NCBI RefSeq assembly: GCF_013522825.1
Contig: NZ_JAAMQZ010000022.1
Coordinates: forward strand, 19,083-83,082
Reading direction: 5' to 3'
Source of the DNA: Stutzerimonas stutzeri
GTDB taxonomy: Bacteria; Pseudomonadota; Gammaproteobacteria; Pseudomonadales; Pseudomonadaceae
DNA length: 64,000 nt
Shown: piece by piece, positions 28,622 through 37,782 of the stretch
Layout: each line of letters starts with the position of its first letter
Position numbering within the stretch: position 1 is the stretch's first letter
Position numbers and translations under genes: made by a program
Notes under the pieces: generated by a model
The model's input: the letters and a program-made list of their open reading frames with translations, nothing else
Databases searched by the model: none
Told to the model about the DNA's origin: nothing

Positions 28622-30028
28622 ATGTCGAAGTCGCTTCAACTGATCAAAGATTACGATGTGAAGTGGATTGATCTGCGCTTCACCGACACCAAGGGCAAGC
28701 AACACCACTTGACCATTCCGGCTCGCGACGCCGAGGACGAGGATTTCTTCGAGCACGGCAAGATGTTCGATGGCTCGTCCGTGCATGGCTGGAAAGGCAT
28801 CGAAGCCTCCGACATGATCCTGATGCCCGTCGACGAAACCGCCGTGCTCGATCCGTTCACCGAAGAGCCGACACTGATTCTGGTCTGCGACATCGTCGAG
28901 CCGAGCACCATGCAGGGCTACGACCGCGACCCGCGCTCCATCGCCAAGCGCGCCGAGGAATTCCTCAAGACCACCGGCATCGGCGACACCGTGTTCGTCG
29001 GCCCGGAGCCGGAGTTCTTCATCTTCGATCAGGTGAAATTCAAGTCGGACATTTCCGGCTCGATGTTCAAGATCTATTCCGAGCAGGGCTCCTGGATGAC
29101 CGACCAGGACGTCGAAGGCGGCAACAAGGGCCATCGCCCCGCCGTCAAGGGCGGCTACTTCCCGGTTCCGCCGTGCGATCACGACCATGAAATTCGTACC
29201 GCCATGTGCAACGCCATGGAAGAGATGGGCCTGGTCGTCGAAGTGCATCACCACGAAGTGGCGACTGCCGGCCAGAACGAAATCGGCGTCAAGTTCAACA
29301 CCCTGGTGAAGAAGGCCGACGAAGTCCAGACCCTCAAGTACTGCGTGCACAACGTCGCCGACGCCTACGGCAAGACCGCCACCTTCATGCCCAAGCCACT
29401 CTACGGCGACAACGGCTCGGGCATGCACGTGCACATGTCCATCTCCAAGGATGGCAAGAACACCTTCTCCGGCGAAGGCTATGCCGGCCTGTCCGAGACC
29501 GCGCTGTACTTCATCGGCGGCATCATCAAGCACGGCAAGGCGCTGAACGGCTTCACCAACCCGTCGACCAACTCGTACAAGCGCCTGGTTCCGGGCTTCG
29601 AAGCCCCGGTGATGCTGGCCTACTCGGCGCGCAACCGCTCCGCCTCGATCCGCATTCCGTACGTGTCCAGCCCCAAGGCTCGCCGTATCGAAGCACGTTT
29701 CCCGGACCCGGCTGCCAACCCTTACCTGTGCTTCGCCGCACTGCTGATGGCTGGCCTGGACGGCATCCAGAACAAGATCCACCCCGGCGATGCCGCCGAC
29801 AAGAACCTCTACGACCTGCCGCCGGAAGAAGGCAAGCTGATCCCGCAGGTGTGCGGCAGCCTAAAGGAAGCGCTGGAGGAACTCGACAAGGGTCGCGCCT
29901 TCCTGACCAAAGGCGGCGTGTTCAGCGATGACTTCATCGACGCCTACCTGGAGCTCAAGGGCGAAGAAGAGATCAAGGTGCGCACCTTCGTGCATCCGCT
30001 GGAATACGACCTGTACTACAGCGTCTAA
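28622..30028 (+). CDS. glnA: Glutamine synthetase, type I
   Basis: A 468-aa GlnA that makes glutamine from glutamate, ammonia and ATP, the main ammonia-assimilation step in the cytosol. Beta-grasp domain about 15-100 ([20 protein letters not shown]), catalytic domain after it. Key elements include [11 protein letters not shown], the ATP-binding [10 protein letters not shown] and the [17 protein letters not shown] loop. The adenylylation tyrosine sits in [10 protein letters not shown] near residue 397, so the enzyme should be GlnE-controlled. Start [10 protein letters not shown] has a good ribosome site (TGGAG). Upstream NtrC and sigma-54 sites show control by nitrogen status. Confidence 0.97.
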   Translation: MSKSLQLIKDYDVKWIDLRFTDTKGKQHHLTIPARDAEDEDFFEHGKMFDGSSVHGWKGIEASDMILMPVDETAVLDPFTEEPTLILVCDIVEPSTMQGYDRDPRSIAKRAEEFLKTTGIGDTVFVGPEPEFFIFDQVKFKSDISGSMFKIYSEQGSWMTDQDVEGGNKGHRPAVKGGYFPVPPCDHDHEIRTAMCNAMEEMGLVVEVHHHEVATAGQNEIGVKFNTLVKKADEVQTLKYCVHNVADAYGKTATFMPKPLYGDNGSGMHVHMSISKDGKNTFSGEGYAGLSETALYFIGGIIKHGKALNGFTNPSTNSYKRLVPGFEAPVMLAYSARNRSASIRIPYVSSPKARRIEARFPDPAANPYLCFAALLMAGLDGIQNKIHPGDAADKNLYDLPPEEGKLIPQVCGSLKEALEELDKGRAFLTKGGVFSDDFIDAYLELKGEEEIKVRTFVHPLEYDLYYSV

Positions 30029-30044
30029 ACAGCAGCTATACATC

Positions 30045-30070
30045 ACAAGGCCTCCTTCGGGAGGCCTTGT
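30045..30070 (+). terminator. Hairpin terminator after glnA
   Basis: A perfect 11-bp stem (ACAAGGCCTCC / GGAGGCCTTGT) with a TTCG tetraloop, 16 bases after the glnA stop. Only a weak T-rich tail follows (CGTTG), so termination may be partial. Confidence 0.75.
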
Positions 30071-30281
30071 CGTTGATGGCGCAGGATTGTTCGCGGGCAT
30101 GGCCCGCTCCTACCGGTTCGTGAACATTGACGCCCCTGCTCCCCACGGCTCATTCGCAGCTGAAGCCGGCCCGCCTCCACGCAGCGCCGCACATCGACAG
30201 CGCCACAATTCACACCGTTCGAACTTGCCTGTCGGCCCAAGCGGTGCAAGGCTTCAGCCTTCAAACCACGCGGAGCTTCCC

Positions 30282-30806
30282 ATGCGCACTGCATTGTTCA
30301 GCCTGCTTCTGATTCTGAGCGTCCCGGCCCTGGCGCAGATCTACAAATACACCGACGACAAGGGCAACACCGTCTTTACCAACCAGCCGCCGGACGGCAT
30401 TGCAGCGGACGAGGTGAAGTTGCCCCCGGCCAATACCGTGCATATCAAGACCCCCGAACCACCGCCGCCCCTGGCCGACGAGCGACAGAACGAACAGCGG
30501 CAACCCTACCGAAGCCTGGCGATTGGCGGCATCCCGGATGACGAAGCACTGCGCGCCAACAACGGCACCTTCACCGTCACCGCACACCTCGATCCGGCGC
30601 TGCAACAGGGCCATCAGCTGCGCTTCCTGCTCGATGGCGTACCGCAGGCACCGGCCAGCCGGGCCACTTCGCTGCAGCTGAACAACATCGATCGCGGCAC
30701 CCACCGGCTGGAAATCGAAGTGCTCGCCGGCGAGCAGGTACTGCAACGCACCGCAGAGACCTTCACGGTACAGCGCGTTCATACCTCCAGCCCGGCCCGT
30801 CGATGA
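30282..30806 (+). CDS. DUF4124 domain exported protein, first of a tandem pair
   Basis: A 174-aa protein. Signal peptide MRTALFSLLLILSVPALAQ (cleavage near residue 18), then a DUF4124 segment (QIYKYTDDKGNTVFTNQPPD, about 19-55). A C-terminal beta-sandwich-like part (about 90-165) has LQQGHQLRFLLDGVPQ and LNNIDRGTHRLEIEVL. Periplasmic location is likely. Such proteins have no known activity. It overlaps the next gene by 4 bp (ATGA), and both lie between glnA and ntrB, as in other pseudomonads. Confidence 0.85.
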   Translation: MRTALFSLLLILSVPALAQIYKYTDDKGNTVFTNQPPDGIAADEVKLPPANTVHIKTPEPPPPLADERQNEQRQPYRSLAIGGIPDDEALRANNGTFTVTAHLDPALQQGHQLRFLLDGVPQAPASRATSLQLNNIDRGTHRLEIEVLAGEQVLQRTAETFTVQRVHTSSPARR

Positions 30807-31438
30807 GGCGGTATACCCGGCCCGCAACGCTCGGCCTGCTGCTGGCGCTTGCACTGCCAGCGGCTGGCCAGATCTATTCCTATGTTGACGAGCAGGGCAA
30901 CCGCGTCTTCACCGATCGCCCCGGCGGGCAGGCTGTCGAAGCGGTCAGATCCAGGCCCACCAACAGCATGTCGGTGCAGCCGGTCGCAACACCCGCGCCG
31001 GTCAGGAAAAAAGCCCACAGCGAATTCGCAGCCGTCTACCAGCGGCTGGAAATCCTGCAACCGGCGCCGGACGCCACTCTCCGCGACAATGCCGGCTCGC
31101 TGGTCGTCAGTGTGATCAGCGAGCCAGCCCTGCAACCCGGCCATCAGTACCGGCTGCTGCTCGATGGCAACCCGACCGCCGCCGTCAGCGGTGGCGCGAC
31201 CCTTGGGCTGGAAAGCATCGACCGCGGCAGCCACCAACTGGTCGTGGAAATCATCGATGATCATGGAAAGACGCTGCTACACAGCCCGCCCCGGACCTTC
31301 CACATGCTGCGCACCTCGCTTGCGCAGCGACGCATGGTCAAACCCTGCCAGAAGGTCGATTACGGCGTGCGCCCGGAATGCCCGCTGAAGGACAAGCCGC
31401 CCGAAAAGAAAAATATTCCTTTCGTGCCCTTTCTGTGA
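30803..31438 (+). CDS. DUF4124 domain exported protein, second of a tandem pair
   Basis: A 211-aa paralogue of the preceding protein. A signal peptide (MRRYTRPATLGLLLALALPA, cleavage near residue 23) precedes QIYSYVDEQGNRVFTDRPGG. The C-terminal sandwich has LQPGHQYRLLLDGNPTA and LESIDRGSHQLVVEIID, matching the first copy closely. It adds a C-terminal tail with two cysteines (KPCQKVDYGVRPECPLKD) that could form a disulfide in the periplasm. It is translationally coupled to the first copy. No function known. Confidence 0.85.
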   Translation: MRRYTRPATLGLLLALALPAAGQIYSYVDEQGNRVFTDRPGGQAVEAVRSRPTNSMSVQPVATPAPVRKKAHSEFAAVYQRLEILQPAPDATLRDNAGSLVVSVISEPALQPGHQYRLLLDGNPTAAVSGGATLGLESIDRGSHQLVVEIIDDHGKTLLHSPPRTFHMLRTSLAQRRMVKPCQKVDYGVRPECPLKDKPPEKKNIPFVPFL

Positions 31439-31446
31439 GCATTCTA

Positions 31447-31463
31447 TGCACCTGAATGGTGCA
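31447..31463 (+). promoter_or_regulatory. NtrC-binding site upstream of ntrB
   Basis: TGCACCTGAATGGTGCA is a near-perfect NtrC palindrome, with TGCACC and GGTGCA arms. It lies 87 bp upstream of a sigma-54-like promoter. Confidence 0.85.
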
Positions 31464-31503
31464 TGGACGTATCCGCTCGCCCCGTTTCATTTCCCTCCCG
31501 AAC

Positions 31504-31518
31504 GCGCCGCTCTGGTGC
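31504..31518 (+). promoter_or_regulatory. Second, weaker NtrC site upstream of ntrB
   Basis: GCGCCGCTCTGGTGC keeps the TGGTGC half and has GCGC in the other half. Its centre is 56 bp from the strong site, about five helical turns, which would favour joint binding. Confidence 0.55.
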
Positions 31519-31548
31519 ATGGCGCTTCTCGCCGAAGAAATGAAAACC

Positions 31549-31564
31549 TGGTTTGCTTCTTGCA
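31549..31564 (+). promoter_or_regulatory. Probable sigma-54 promoter of ntrBC
   Basis: TGGTTTGCTTCTTGCA has GG (31550-31551) and GC (31562-31563) separated by the required 10 bases, with the TTGCA -12 element intact and a weaker -24 flank than the glnA promoter. The inferred start near 31575 would leave a short leader before ntrB. Confidence 0.7.
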
Positions 31565-31596
31565 TTTTCCGCACTTCATACCGGATGCAGACAGCC

Positions 31597-32673
31597 ATGA
31601 TCAATGAAGCCCTGCAGCGCCTGCTGATCGAGAACCTGACCACCGCAACCCTGCTGCTGGATTCACGCCTGCACGTGGAGTACATGAATCCGGCCGCTGA
31701 AATGCTGCTCGCCGTCAGCGGTCAGCGCAGCCATGGGCAGTTCATCAGCGAACTCTTCACCGAATCACCGGAAGCGCTGGTCGCCTTGCGCCAGGCGGTG
31801 GCAGAGGCGCACCCCTTCACCAAGCGCGAAGCGACGCTGACCTCTGCCAGCGGCCAGTCGCTGACGGTCGATTATGCAGTCACGCCCATCCTCAGCCGCC
31901 AGCAGACCAGGCTGCTGCTGGAAGTGCTGCCGCGCGACCGGCTGCTGCGCATCAGCAAGGAGGAGGCGCAGCTATCCACCCACGAAACCACACGCATGCT
32001 GGTGCGCGGCCTGGCCCATGAGATCAAGAACCCGCTCGGCGGCATTCGCGGCGCAGCGCAGCTGCTGGCCCGCGAGCTGCCCGACGAATACCTCACCGAT
32101 TACACCGCAGTGATCATCGAGGAAGCCGACCGGCTGCGAAACCTCGTGGACCGCATGCTTGGCTCGAACAAGCTGCCGTCGCTGTCGATGACCAATATTC
32201 ATGAGGTGCTGGAGCATGTGGCCAGCCTGATCGAAGCGGAATGCCAGGGCAGCCTCACGCTGATGCGCGACTACGACCCAAGCATCCCCGAAGTGCTCAT
32301 GGACCGCGAACAGATGATCCAGGCCGTGCTCAACATCATGCGCAACGCCATGCAGGCGCTCGCCGGTCAGAGCGAGCTGGGCCTCGGTCGTCTGACCCTG
32401 CGCACCCGCACCCTGCGCCAGTTCACCATCGGCCATGTGCGTCATCGGCTGGTGGCGCGCATCGAGATCATCGACAACGGTCCGGGCATCCCCGCCGAAC
32501 TGCAGAACACCCTGTTCTACCCCATGGTCAGCGGTCGCCCGGACGGTACCGGCCTGGGCCTGGCCATCACCCAGAACATCGTCAGCCAGCATCAGGGCCT
32601 GATCGAATGCGAGAGCCATCCCGGCCACACCGCGTTCTCTCTCTTCCTGCCGCTGGAACAAGGAGCCTGCTGA
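31597..32673 (+). CDS. ntrB: Nitrogen regulation sensor kinase NtrB (NRII)
   Basis: A 358-aa soluble histidine kinase/phosphatase acting on NtrC under control of the PII protein. PAS domain about 1-110 (NLTTATLLLDSRLHVEYMNP), phospho-acceptor His141 in GLAHEIKNPLGGIRGAAQLL, then the HATPase domain with IMRNAMQAL, IDNGPGIP and GTGLGLAITQNI. No TM segments, as expected. Start chosen at MINEALQ; MQTAM four codons upstream (31585) is equally possible. Longer starts fall before the sigma-54 promoter. It is coupled to ntrC. Confidence 0.95.
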   Translation: MINEALQRLLIENLTTATLLLDSRLHVEYMNPAAEMLLAVSGQRSHGQFISELFTESPEALVALRQAVAEAHPFTKREATLTSASGQSLTVDYAVTPILSRQQTRLLLEVLPRDRLLRISKEEAQLSTHETTRMLVRGLAHEIKNPLGGIRGAAQLLARELPDEYLTDYTAVIIEEADRLRNLVDRMLGSNKLPSLSMTNIHEVLEHVASLIEAECQGSLTLMRDYDPSIPEVLMDREQMIQAVLNIMRNAMQALAGQSELGLGRLTLRTRTLRQFTIGHVRHRLVARIEIIDNGPGIPAELQNTLFYPMVSGRPDGTGLGLAITQNIVSQHQGLIECESHPGHTAFSLFLPLEQGAC

Positions 32674-32675
32674 GC

Positions 32676-34103
32676 ATGAGCCAAAGCGAAACCGTCTGGA
32701 TCGTCGATGACGACCGCTCCATCCGCTGGGTGCTGGAAAAAGCCCTGCAACAGGAAGGCATGACCACACGGAGTTTCGACAGCGCCGACGGCGTCCTCGC
32801 CCGCCTCGCCCGGCAGCAGCCGGACGTGATCATTTCCGACATCCGCATGCCCGGCGCCAGCGGCCTGGAGATGCTGGCGCAGATCCGCGCGCAGCACCCG
32901 CGCCTGCCGGTGATCATCATGACCGCGCACTCGGACCTCGACAGCGCGGTCGCCTCCTATCAGGGTGGCGCCTTCGAATATCTGCCCAAGCCGTTCGATG
33001 TCGATGATGCGGTATCGCTGGTCAAGCGTGCCCATCTGCACACTCGCGAACAACAGGACCTGCAGGAGCCAGCCAACCGCCATCACACGCCGGAAATCAT
33101 CGGCGAAGCGCCGGCCATGCAGGAGGTATTCCGCGCCATCGGTCGCCTCAGCCATTCCAACATCACCGTGCTGATCAATGGCGAGTCCGGCACCGGCAAG
33201 GAACTGGTCGCCCACGCCCTGCACCGCCACAGCCCGCGTGCCGCCTCACCGTTCATCGCGCTGAACATGGCGGCGATCCCCAAGGACCTGATGGAGTCCG
33301 AACTGTTCGGCCACGAGAAAGGCGCATTCACCGGCGCAGCCAACCAGCGCCGCGGGCGCTTCGAGCAGGCCGATGGCGGCACCCTGTTCCTCGACGAAAT
33401 CGGCGACATGCCCGCCGATACGCAAACGCGGCTGCTACGGGTGCTGGCCGACGGCGAATTCTACCGGGTCGGCGGGCATACGCCGGTGCGGGTAGACGTG
33501 CGCATCATCGCCGCCACCCACCAGGATCTGGAAAGTCTGGTGCAGGCCGGCAAGTTTCGCGAAGACCTGTTCCACCGCCTGAACGTCATCCGCATCCATA
33601 TCCCGCGCCTGGCCGATCGCCGCGAGGACATTCCGGCACTGGCCGAGCACTTTCTCGCCAGCGCCGCGCAGGAGCTGGCGGTGGAGACCAAGCTGCTGCG
33701 CCCCGACACCGCGCAGTGCCTGCAGAACCTGGCGTGGCCCGGCAACGTGCGCCAGCTGGAAAACACCTGCCGCTGGATCACGGTCATGGCTTCGGGGCGC
33801 GAAGTACATATCGACGACCTGCCGCCGGAGCTGCTCAACCAGCCCGCCGACGCCACGCCGGTACAGAACTGGGAACAGGCGCTGCGCCACTGGGCCGATC
33901 ACGCGCTGGCACGCGGTCAGTCCGGCCTGCTCGACGAAGCGGTGCCGGCCTTCGAGCGGATCATGATCGAAACCGCCCTCAAGCACACCGCCGGTCGCCG
34001 CCGCGACGCCGCCCTGCTGCTGGGCTGGGGCCGCAACACCCTGACCCGCAAGATCAAGGAGCTGGGCATGGGTGATGGCGGCGAGGATGAAGACGAGGAG
34101 TGA
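32676..34103 (+). CDS. ntrC: Nitrogen regulation response regulator NtrC (NRI)
   Basis: A 475-aa sigma-54 enhancer-binding activator. The receiver domain has Asp55 ([10 protein letters not shown]). The AAA+ domain (about 138-370) has Walker A GESGTGKE, the sigma-54-contact GAFTGA loop, and Walker [12 protein letters not shown]. The C-terminal Fis-type helix-turn-helix ends in [20 protein letters not shown]. It would bind the palindromes upstream of glnA and ntrB found here. The start follows an AAGGAG ribosome site, two bases after the ntrB stop. A short acidic tail (GGEDEDEE) is an oddity. Confidence 0.97.
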   Translation: MSQSETVWIVDDDRSIRWVLEKALQQEGMTTRSFDSADGVLARLARQQPDVIISDIRMPGASGLEMLAQIRAQHPRLPVIIMTAHSDLDSAVASYQGGAFEYLPKPFDVDDAVSLVKRAHLHTREQQDLQEPANRHHTPEIIGEAPAMQEVFRAIGRLSHSNITVLINGESGTGKELVAHALHRHSPRAASPFIALNMAAIPKDLMESELFGHEKGAFTGAANQRRGRFEQADGGTLFLDEIGDMPADTQTRLLRVLADGEFYRVGGHTPVRVDVRIIAATHQDLESLVQAGKFREDLFHRLNVIRIHIPRLADRREDIPALAEHFLASAAQELAVETKLLRPDTAQCLQNLAWPGNVRQLENTCRWITVMASGREVHIDDLPPELLNQPADATPVQNWEQALRHWADHALARGQSGLLDEAVPAFERIMIETALKHTAGRRRDAALLLGWGRNTLTRKIKELGMGDGGEDEDEE

Positions 34104-34197
34104 GGGTGGAAGCTTGAAAAACATTGTGGAGGACGGTGACCTGCGATCCTTGGCTGTGCACCACGCTCCCTGGGTTCCCGACTCGGCTTCTTGCACC

Positions 34198-34255
34198 GTA
34201 GGGCCGAACTTGTTCGGCCTTGTGTGAATCCCTGGCCGAATGAATTCGGCCCTAC
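34198..34255. repeat. 58-bp double-palindrome repeat, copy A
   Basis: Starts GTAGGGCCG and ends CGGCCCTAC. It consists of two adjacent palindromes, GGCCGAACTTGTTCGGCC and GGCCGAATGAATTCGGCC, separated by 14 bases. The same 58-bp unit recurs at 37629-37686 (inverted) and 54411-54468. It lies between the convergent ntrC and membrane-protein genes. Confidence 0.9.
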
Positions 34256-34264
34256 AGGCCCTAT

Positions 34265-34735
34265 TCAATCCGCTTGCGGCTTCAAATCCAAAAGCCAATC
34301 ACCACCCTCTTCCTGTTCGCTCGCCTGCACCTTCAATGGCCGCAGCGCGACCAGATGCAGCGTCAGGCCGTGCTCGGCGTGCTGCACGCGCCAGCGAATG
34401 CTCTGGCCATTGAGCGTCAGTTGCCCGGCACGCTCGCGGCCCTGGGCCTGCAACAGCAGGGCGTAGGCGCCCTCGATGGCTTCCTCGCGATAAACCGTCG
34501 GCACATTGAAACGCAGCCGCAGGCCTGCATCGGAGGCTTGCACGTCGATCAGCCGTGCCGGTTCCGGTGTCGTCAGCCGACCGATCATCATCCCCACCAG
34601 CAGGCCGATCAGCACTAGCGACGCAAAAAAGCGCCGGCGCAGACGCGGTAGCGGGTCGTGCGCCGCAGGGCCGCCTGCCGCAGGATCGCCTGCCGCAGTA
34701 GAATGCTCGCCGTTTTCCGATTCGGTGCCAGCCAT
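34265..34735 (-). CDS. Single-TM membrane protein of unknown function
   Basis: A 156-aa protein. A cytoplasmic N-terminal tail rich in Ala/Gly and acidic residues ([10 protein letters not shown]..) is followed by basic PRLRRR, one TM helix (about residues 36-55, [19 protein letters not shown]), then a periplasmic part with beta-rich segments ([20 protein letters not shown]). No recognised family. It is conserved in position between ntrC and trmL in pseudomonads. Its start codon overlaps that of the divergent trmL by two bases (CATG), so both promoters must lie inside the neighbouring coding regions. Confidence 0.75.
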   Translation of the reverse strand: MAGTESENGEHSTAAGDPAAGGPAAHDPLPRLRRRFFASLVLIGLLVGMMIGRLTTPEPARLIDVQASDAGLRLRFNVPTVYREEAIEGAYALLLQAQGRERAGQLTLNGQSIRWRVQHAEHGLTLHLVALRPLKVQASEQEEGGDWLLDLKPQAD

Positions 34736-35195
34736 GTTCCACGTGATCCTTTTCCAGCCGGAAATCCCGCCCAATACCGGCAACATTATCAGGCTCTGCG
34801 CCAATGCCGGCTGCAGCCTGCACCTGATCGAACCGCTGGGCTTCGAGCTGGACGACAAGCGCCTGCGCCGCGCCGGCCTGGATTATCACGAATACGCGCC
34901 GCTCAAGCGCCATCCCGATCTGGAAACCTGCCTGGCCAGCCTTGGCCATCCGCGCCTGTTCGGCTTCACCACCAAAGGCTCGCAGCCTTTCCATGAGGTC
35001 GCCTACCAGCGCGGCGATGCCTTCCTGTTCGGCCCGGAAAGCCGCGGCCTGCCCGCCGAGATTCGCGATGCCCTGCCGAACGAGCGCCGCCTGCGCCTGC
35101 CGATGCGCCCCGACTGCCGCAGTCTGAACCTCTCCAACACGGTGGCGGTGGCCGTCTATGAAGCCTGGCGGCAGCTCGACTTCGCCATGGCGTGA
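34734..35195 (+). CDS. trmL: tRNA (cytidine/uridine-34-2'-O)-methyltransferase TrmL
   Basis: A 153-aa SPOUT-class methyltransferase of the minimal, single-domain type that 2'-O-methylates the wobble base of tRNA-Leu isoacceptors. N-terminal [20 protein letters not shown] and the C-terminal knot motifs [10 protein letters not shown] and [20 protein letters not shown] are diagnostic. Length equals the E. coli protein within a few residues. The ATG shares two bases with the start codon of the divergent membrane-protein gene, and no convincing ribosome site is visible. Confidence 0.95.
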   Translation: MFHVILFQPEIPPNTGNIIRLCANAGCSLHLIEPLGFELDDKRLRRAGLDYHEYAPLKRHPDLETCLASLGHPRLFGFTTKGSQPFHEVAYQRGDAFLFGPESRGLPAEIRDALPNERRLRLPMRPDCRSLNLSNTVAVAVYEAWRQLDFAMA

Positions 35196-35286
35196 TCCGA
35201 AAAAACCGCACACATTTCAAGGCTGAACGTTCCGCAGCGCACCGCGTCGTAATTTGAACCTCCCGGCGAAGACCAAGGAGAACGAC

Positions 35287-37596
35287 GTGAGCCAGCCCAC
35301 CTTCAAGCCTTATCGCGCACCCTCCGGTGGCTGGGGCTCGGCCTATTCGGTCGCCAATATCCTCATCCGCGAGAAGATTCCGCTGGCCGGCGCCGCGCTG
35401 CTGCTCAAGCAGAACAAGCCCATAGACGGCTTCGCCTGCGTCAGCTGCGCCTGGGCCAAGCCGCACCCGTCACGCCCCCTGTCGTTCTGCGAGAACGGCG
35501 CCAAGGCCACCGCCTGGGAAAACACCAGCCGTCGCTGCGGCCCGGAATTCTTCGCCGCGCATACCGTCAGCGAGCTGCTGAACTGGACCGACTTCGACCT
35601 GGAAAACCAGGGCCGCCTAACCCACCCCATGCGCTACGACGCCGCCAGCGACCAGTACCAGCCGGTCAGTTGGGACCAGGCCTTCGCCGAGATCGGACAG
35701 GAACTGAAAGCCATAGCCGACCCCAACCAGGTGGTCTTCTACATGTCCGGTCGCGCCTCGCTGGAAACGGCCTACATGTATGGCGTACTGGCGCGGATGT
35801 ACGGCACCAACAACCTGCCGGACAGCTCCAACATGTGCCACGAAAGCACTTCGGTGGCGCTGCCGGAGAGCATCGGCGTACCCGTGGCGACCGTCACCCT
35901 GAATGACATGGAGAAGACCGACGGGCTGTTCTTCTTCGGCCAGAACACCGGCACCAGCAGCCCGCGCATGCTGCATGAACTGCAGGAGGCCCGCGAGCGC
36001 GGCGCCGAGATCGTCACCTTCAACCCGATCCGCGAGCGCGGGCTGGAGCGCTTCGTCGATCCGCAATCGCCCAGGGAAATGCTTACGCCGGACAGCACGG
36101 TGATCAGCACCCAGTACCACCAGCTGACCATTGGCGGAGACATCGCCGCCATCACCGGCGTCTGCAAGGCGCTGTTCGCCATGGACGACGAGGCGCAGGC
36201 AGCGGGTAAACCACGGGTGCTCGACGTCGACTTTATCGAACAGCACACCCACGGCTTCGAGGCCTTCGAGCAGCACGTGCGCGGCTATGCCTGGCCGGTG
36301 CTGGAACGCCGCGCGGGCCTCAGCCGCACGGCGATGGAAGCCGCCGCCACGGCTTACGCCAATTGCCAGCGGGTGATCGTCGCCTACGGCATGGGCATCA
36401 CCCAGCATCGGCATGGCGTGGAGGCGGTGCAGATGCTGGTCAACCTCCTGCTGCTGCGCGGCAATATGGGCAAGGAAGGCGCCGGCATCCTTCCGGTACG
36501 CGGTCATTCCAATGTGCAGGGCCAGCGCACCGTTGGCATTACCGAGAAGGCCGCGCAGGTGCCGGTCGACAACCTGCGCCGACAGTTCGGTTTCGAGCCA
36601 CCGAGCGAGGATGGTGTGAACACGGTCGAAGCCTGCGAAGGCATCATCGACGGCAGCATCCGCGGCTTCATCGCCATGGGCGGCAACTTCGTCCGCGCGG
36701 TGCCCGATACTTCGCAGATCGAACCGGCCTGGCGCAAGCTGCGCCTGTCGGTGCAAGTCTCCACCAAGCTCAACCGCAGCCATCTGATTACCGGCGAGGT
36801 GGCCTATATCCTGCCGTGCCTGGGCCGCACCGAGATCGACCGCCAGGCCACGGGCGAGCAACGCAACACCACCGAAGACAGCACCGCCTGCATCCGTGCC
36901 TGGCGTGGCGTGGCCGAACCTGCCGGCGATCTGCTGCTATCGGAGCCGGCCATCGTCGCGCGGCTGGCCAAGGCAGCCCTGGAGCCCAACCCGAACCTGG
37001 ACTGGGACGCCTGGGTCGGCAACTACGACCTGATCCGCGAGGCCATCGCCGAGAGCTATCCCGACATATTTCATGACTTCAACGTACGCATGATGGAGCC
37101 GGGCGGTTTTCATCGACCGCTGGGCGCCAGCCAGCGTCAGTGGGACACCGACACCGGCAAGGCCAACTTCATCAACCCGCCGCAGCTGGCGGCGAACCCC
37201 GACACCGAGGAGGGTGGTCACGAGTGGCACGACGTGCTGCAACTGATGACGCTGCGCAGCAATGACCAGTTCAACACCACCGTCTACGGCTACAACGACC
37301 GCTTCCGCGGCATCCACGGCACCCGCGCGGTGATCATGATGAACCGCAACGACATCGTCCGCCTGGGCCTGGCCGAAGGCGACCAGATCGAGGCGCTGAC
37401 CGAGGTGGACGATGGCGTGCATCGCTCGGTCGGCCCGCTGCGCGTGACGCCCTACAACATCCCCGAAGGCTGCTGCGCCGGCTACTACCCCGAGTGCAAC
37501 GTGCTGCTGCCGGTCTGGCACCACGCCAAGCGCAGCAAGGTGCCGGCGGCGAAATCGATTCCGGTGCGCCTGCGCAAGGTCATCGCCGCGGTCTGA
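35287..37596 (+). CDS. FdhF/YdeP family molybdopterin oxidoreductase
   Basis: A 769-aa cytosolic molybdopterin-dependent oxidoreductase of the YdeP-type branch of the formate dehydrogenase family. GTG start with a good ribosome site (AAGGAG). An N-terminal Cys-containing segment (FACVSCAWAKPHPSRPLSFC) is followed by the Mo-bisMGD domain (VVFYMSGRASLETAYMYGVL, SSNMCHESTSVAL) and the molydopterin dinucleotide-binding C-terminal domain (LMTLRSNDQFNTTVYGYNDR). The cysteine in NMCHES may ligate Mo. E. coli YdeP is linked to acid resistance; the substrate is unknown. No formate hydrogenlyase partner or fdhD is nearby. Confidence 0.9.
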   Translation: MSQPTFKPYRAPSGGWGSAYSVANILIREKIPLAGAALLLKQNKPIDGFACVSCAWAKPHPSRPLSFCENGAKATAWENTSRRCGPEFFAAHTVSELLNWTDFDLENQGRLTHPMRYDAASDQYQPVSWDQAFAEIGQELKAIADPNQVVFYMSGRASLETAYMYGVLARMYGTNNLPDSSNMCHESTSVALPESIGVPVATVTLNDMEKTDGLFFFGQNTGTSSPRMLHELQEARERGAEIVTFNPIRERGLERFVDPQSPREMLTPDSTVISTQYHQLTIGGDIAAITGVCKALFAMDDEAQAAGKPRVLDVDFIEQHTHGFEAFEQHVRGYAWPVLERRAGLSRTAMEAAATAYANCQRVIVAYGMGITQHRHGVEAVQMLVNLLLLRGNMGKEGAGILPVRGHSNVQGQRTVGITEKAAQVPVDNLRRQFGFEPPSEDGVNTVEACEGIIDGSIRGFIAMGGNFVRAVPDTSQIEPAWRKLRLSVQVSTKLNRSHLITGEVAYILPCLGRTEIDRQATGEQRNTTEDSTACIRAWRGVAEPAGDLLLSEPAIVARLAKAALEPNPNLDWDAWVGNYDLIREAIAESYPDIFHDFNVRMMEPGGFHRPLGASQRQWDTDTGKANFINPPQLAANPDTEEGGHEWHDVLQLMTLRSNDQFNTTVYGYNDRFRGIHGTRAVIMMNRNDIVRLGLAEGDQIEALTEVDDGVHRSVGPLRVTPYNIPEGCCAGYYPECNVLLPVWHHAKRSKVPAAKSIPVRLRKVIAAV

Positions 37597-37628
37597 AACC
37601 GAACGCGACCTTCGTCGCACCCCGTCCT

Positions 37629-37686
37629 GTAGGGCCGAATTCATTCGGCCACAGGTGAGGCAAAGACCGAACAAGTTCGGCCCTGC
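37629..37686. repeat. 58-bp double-palindrome repeat, copy B (inverted)
   Basis: Starts GTAGGGCCGAATTCATTCGG and ends with ACAAGTTCGGCCCTGC; this is copy A in reverse orientation with a few changes. It lies between the YdeP-like gene and hslV. Confidence 0.9.
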
Positions 37687-37782
37687 CAGATCGTGCGTGA
37701 CCTGACCGGTTGAAAAGCGCCTTGCCCTCCCCCATATCAACCGCATTCGGGCATCGATGCCCCGCCGTGTGGAGATTATCCC

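Noticed and set aside
28454..29782. 442-codon frame opposite glnA
   Set aside because: Antisense to a highly conserved glutamine synthetase; codon-bias artefact.
34198..37686. The 58-bp repeats as a CRISPR array
   Set aside because: Copies are kilobases apart, are in both orientations and lack regular spacers or cas genes.
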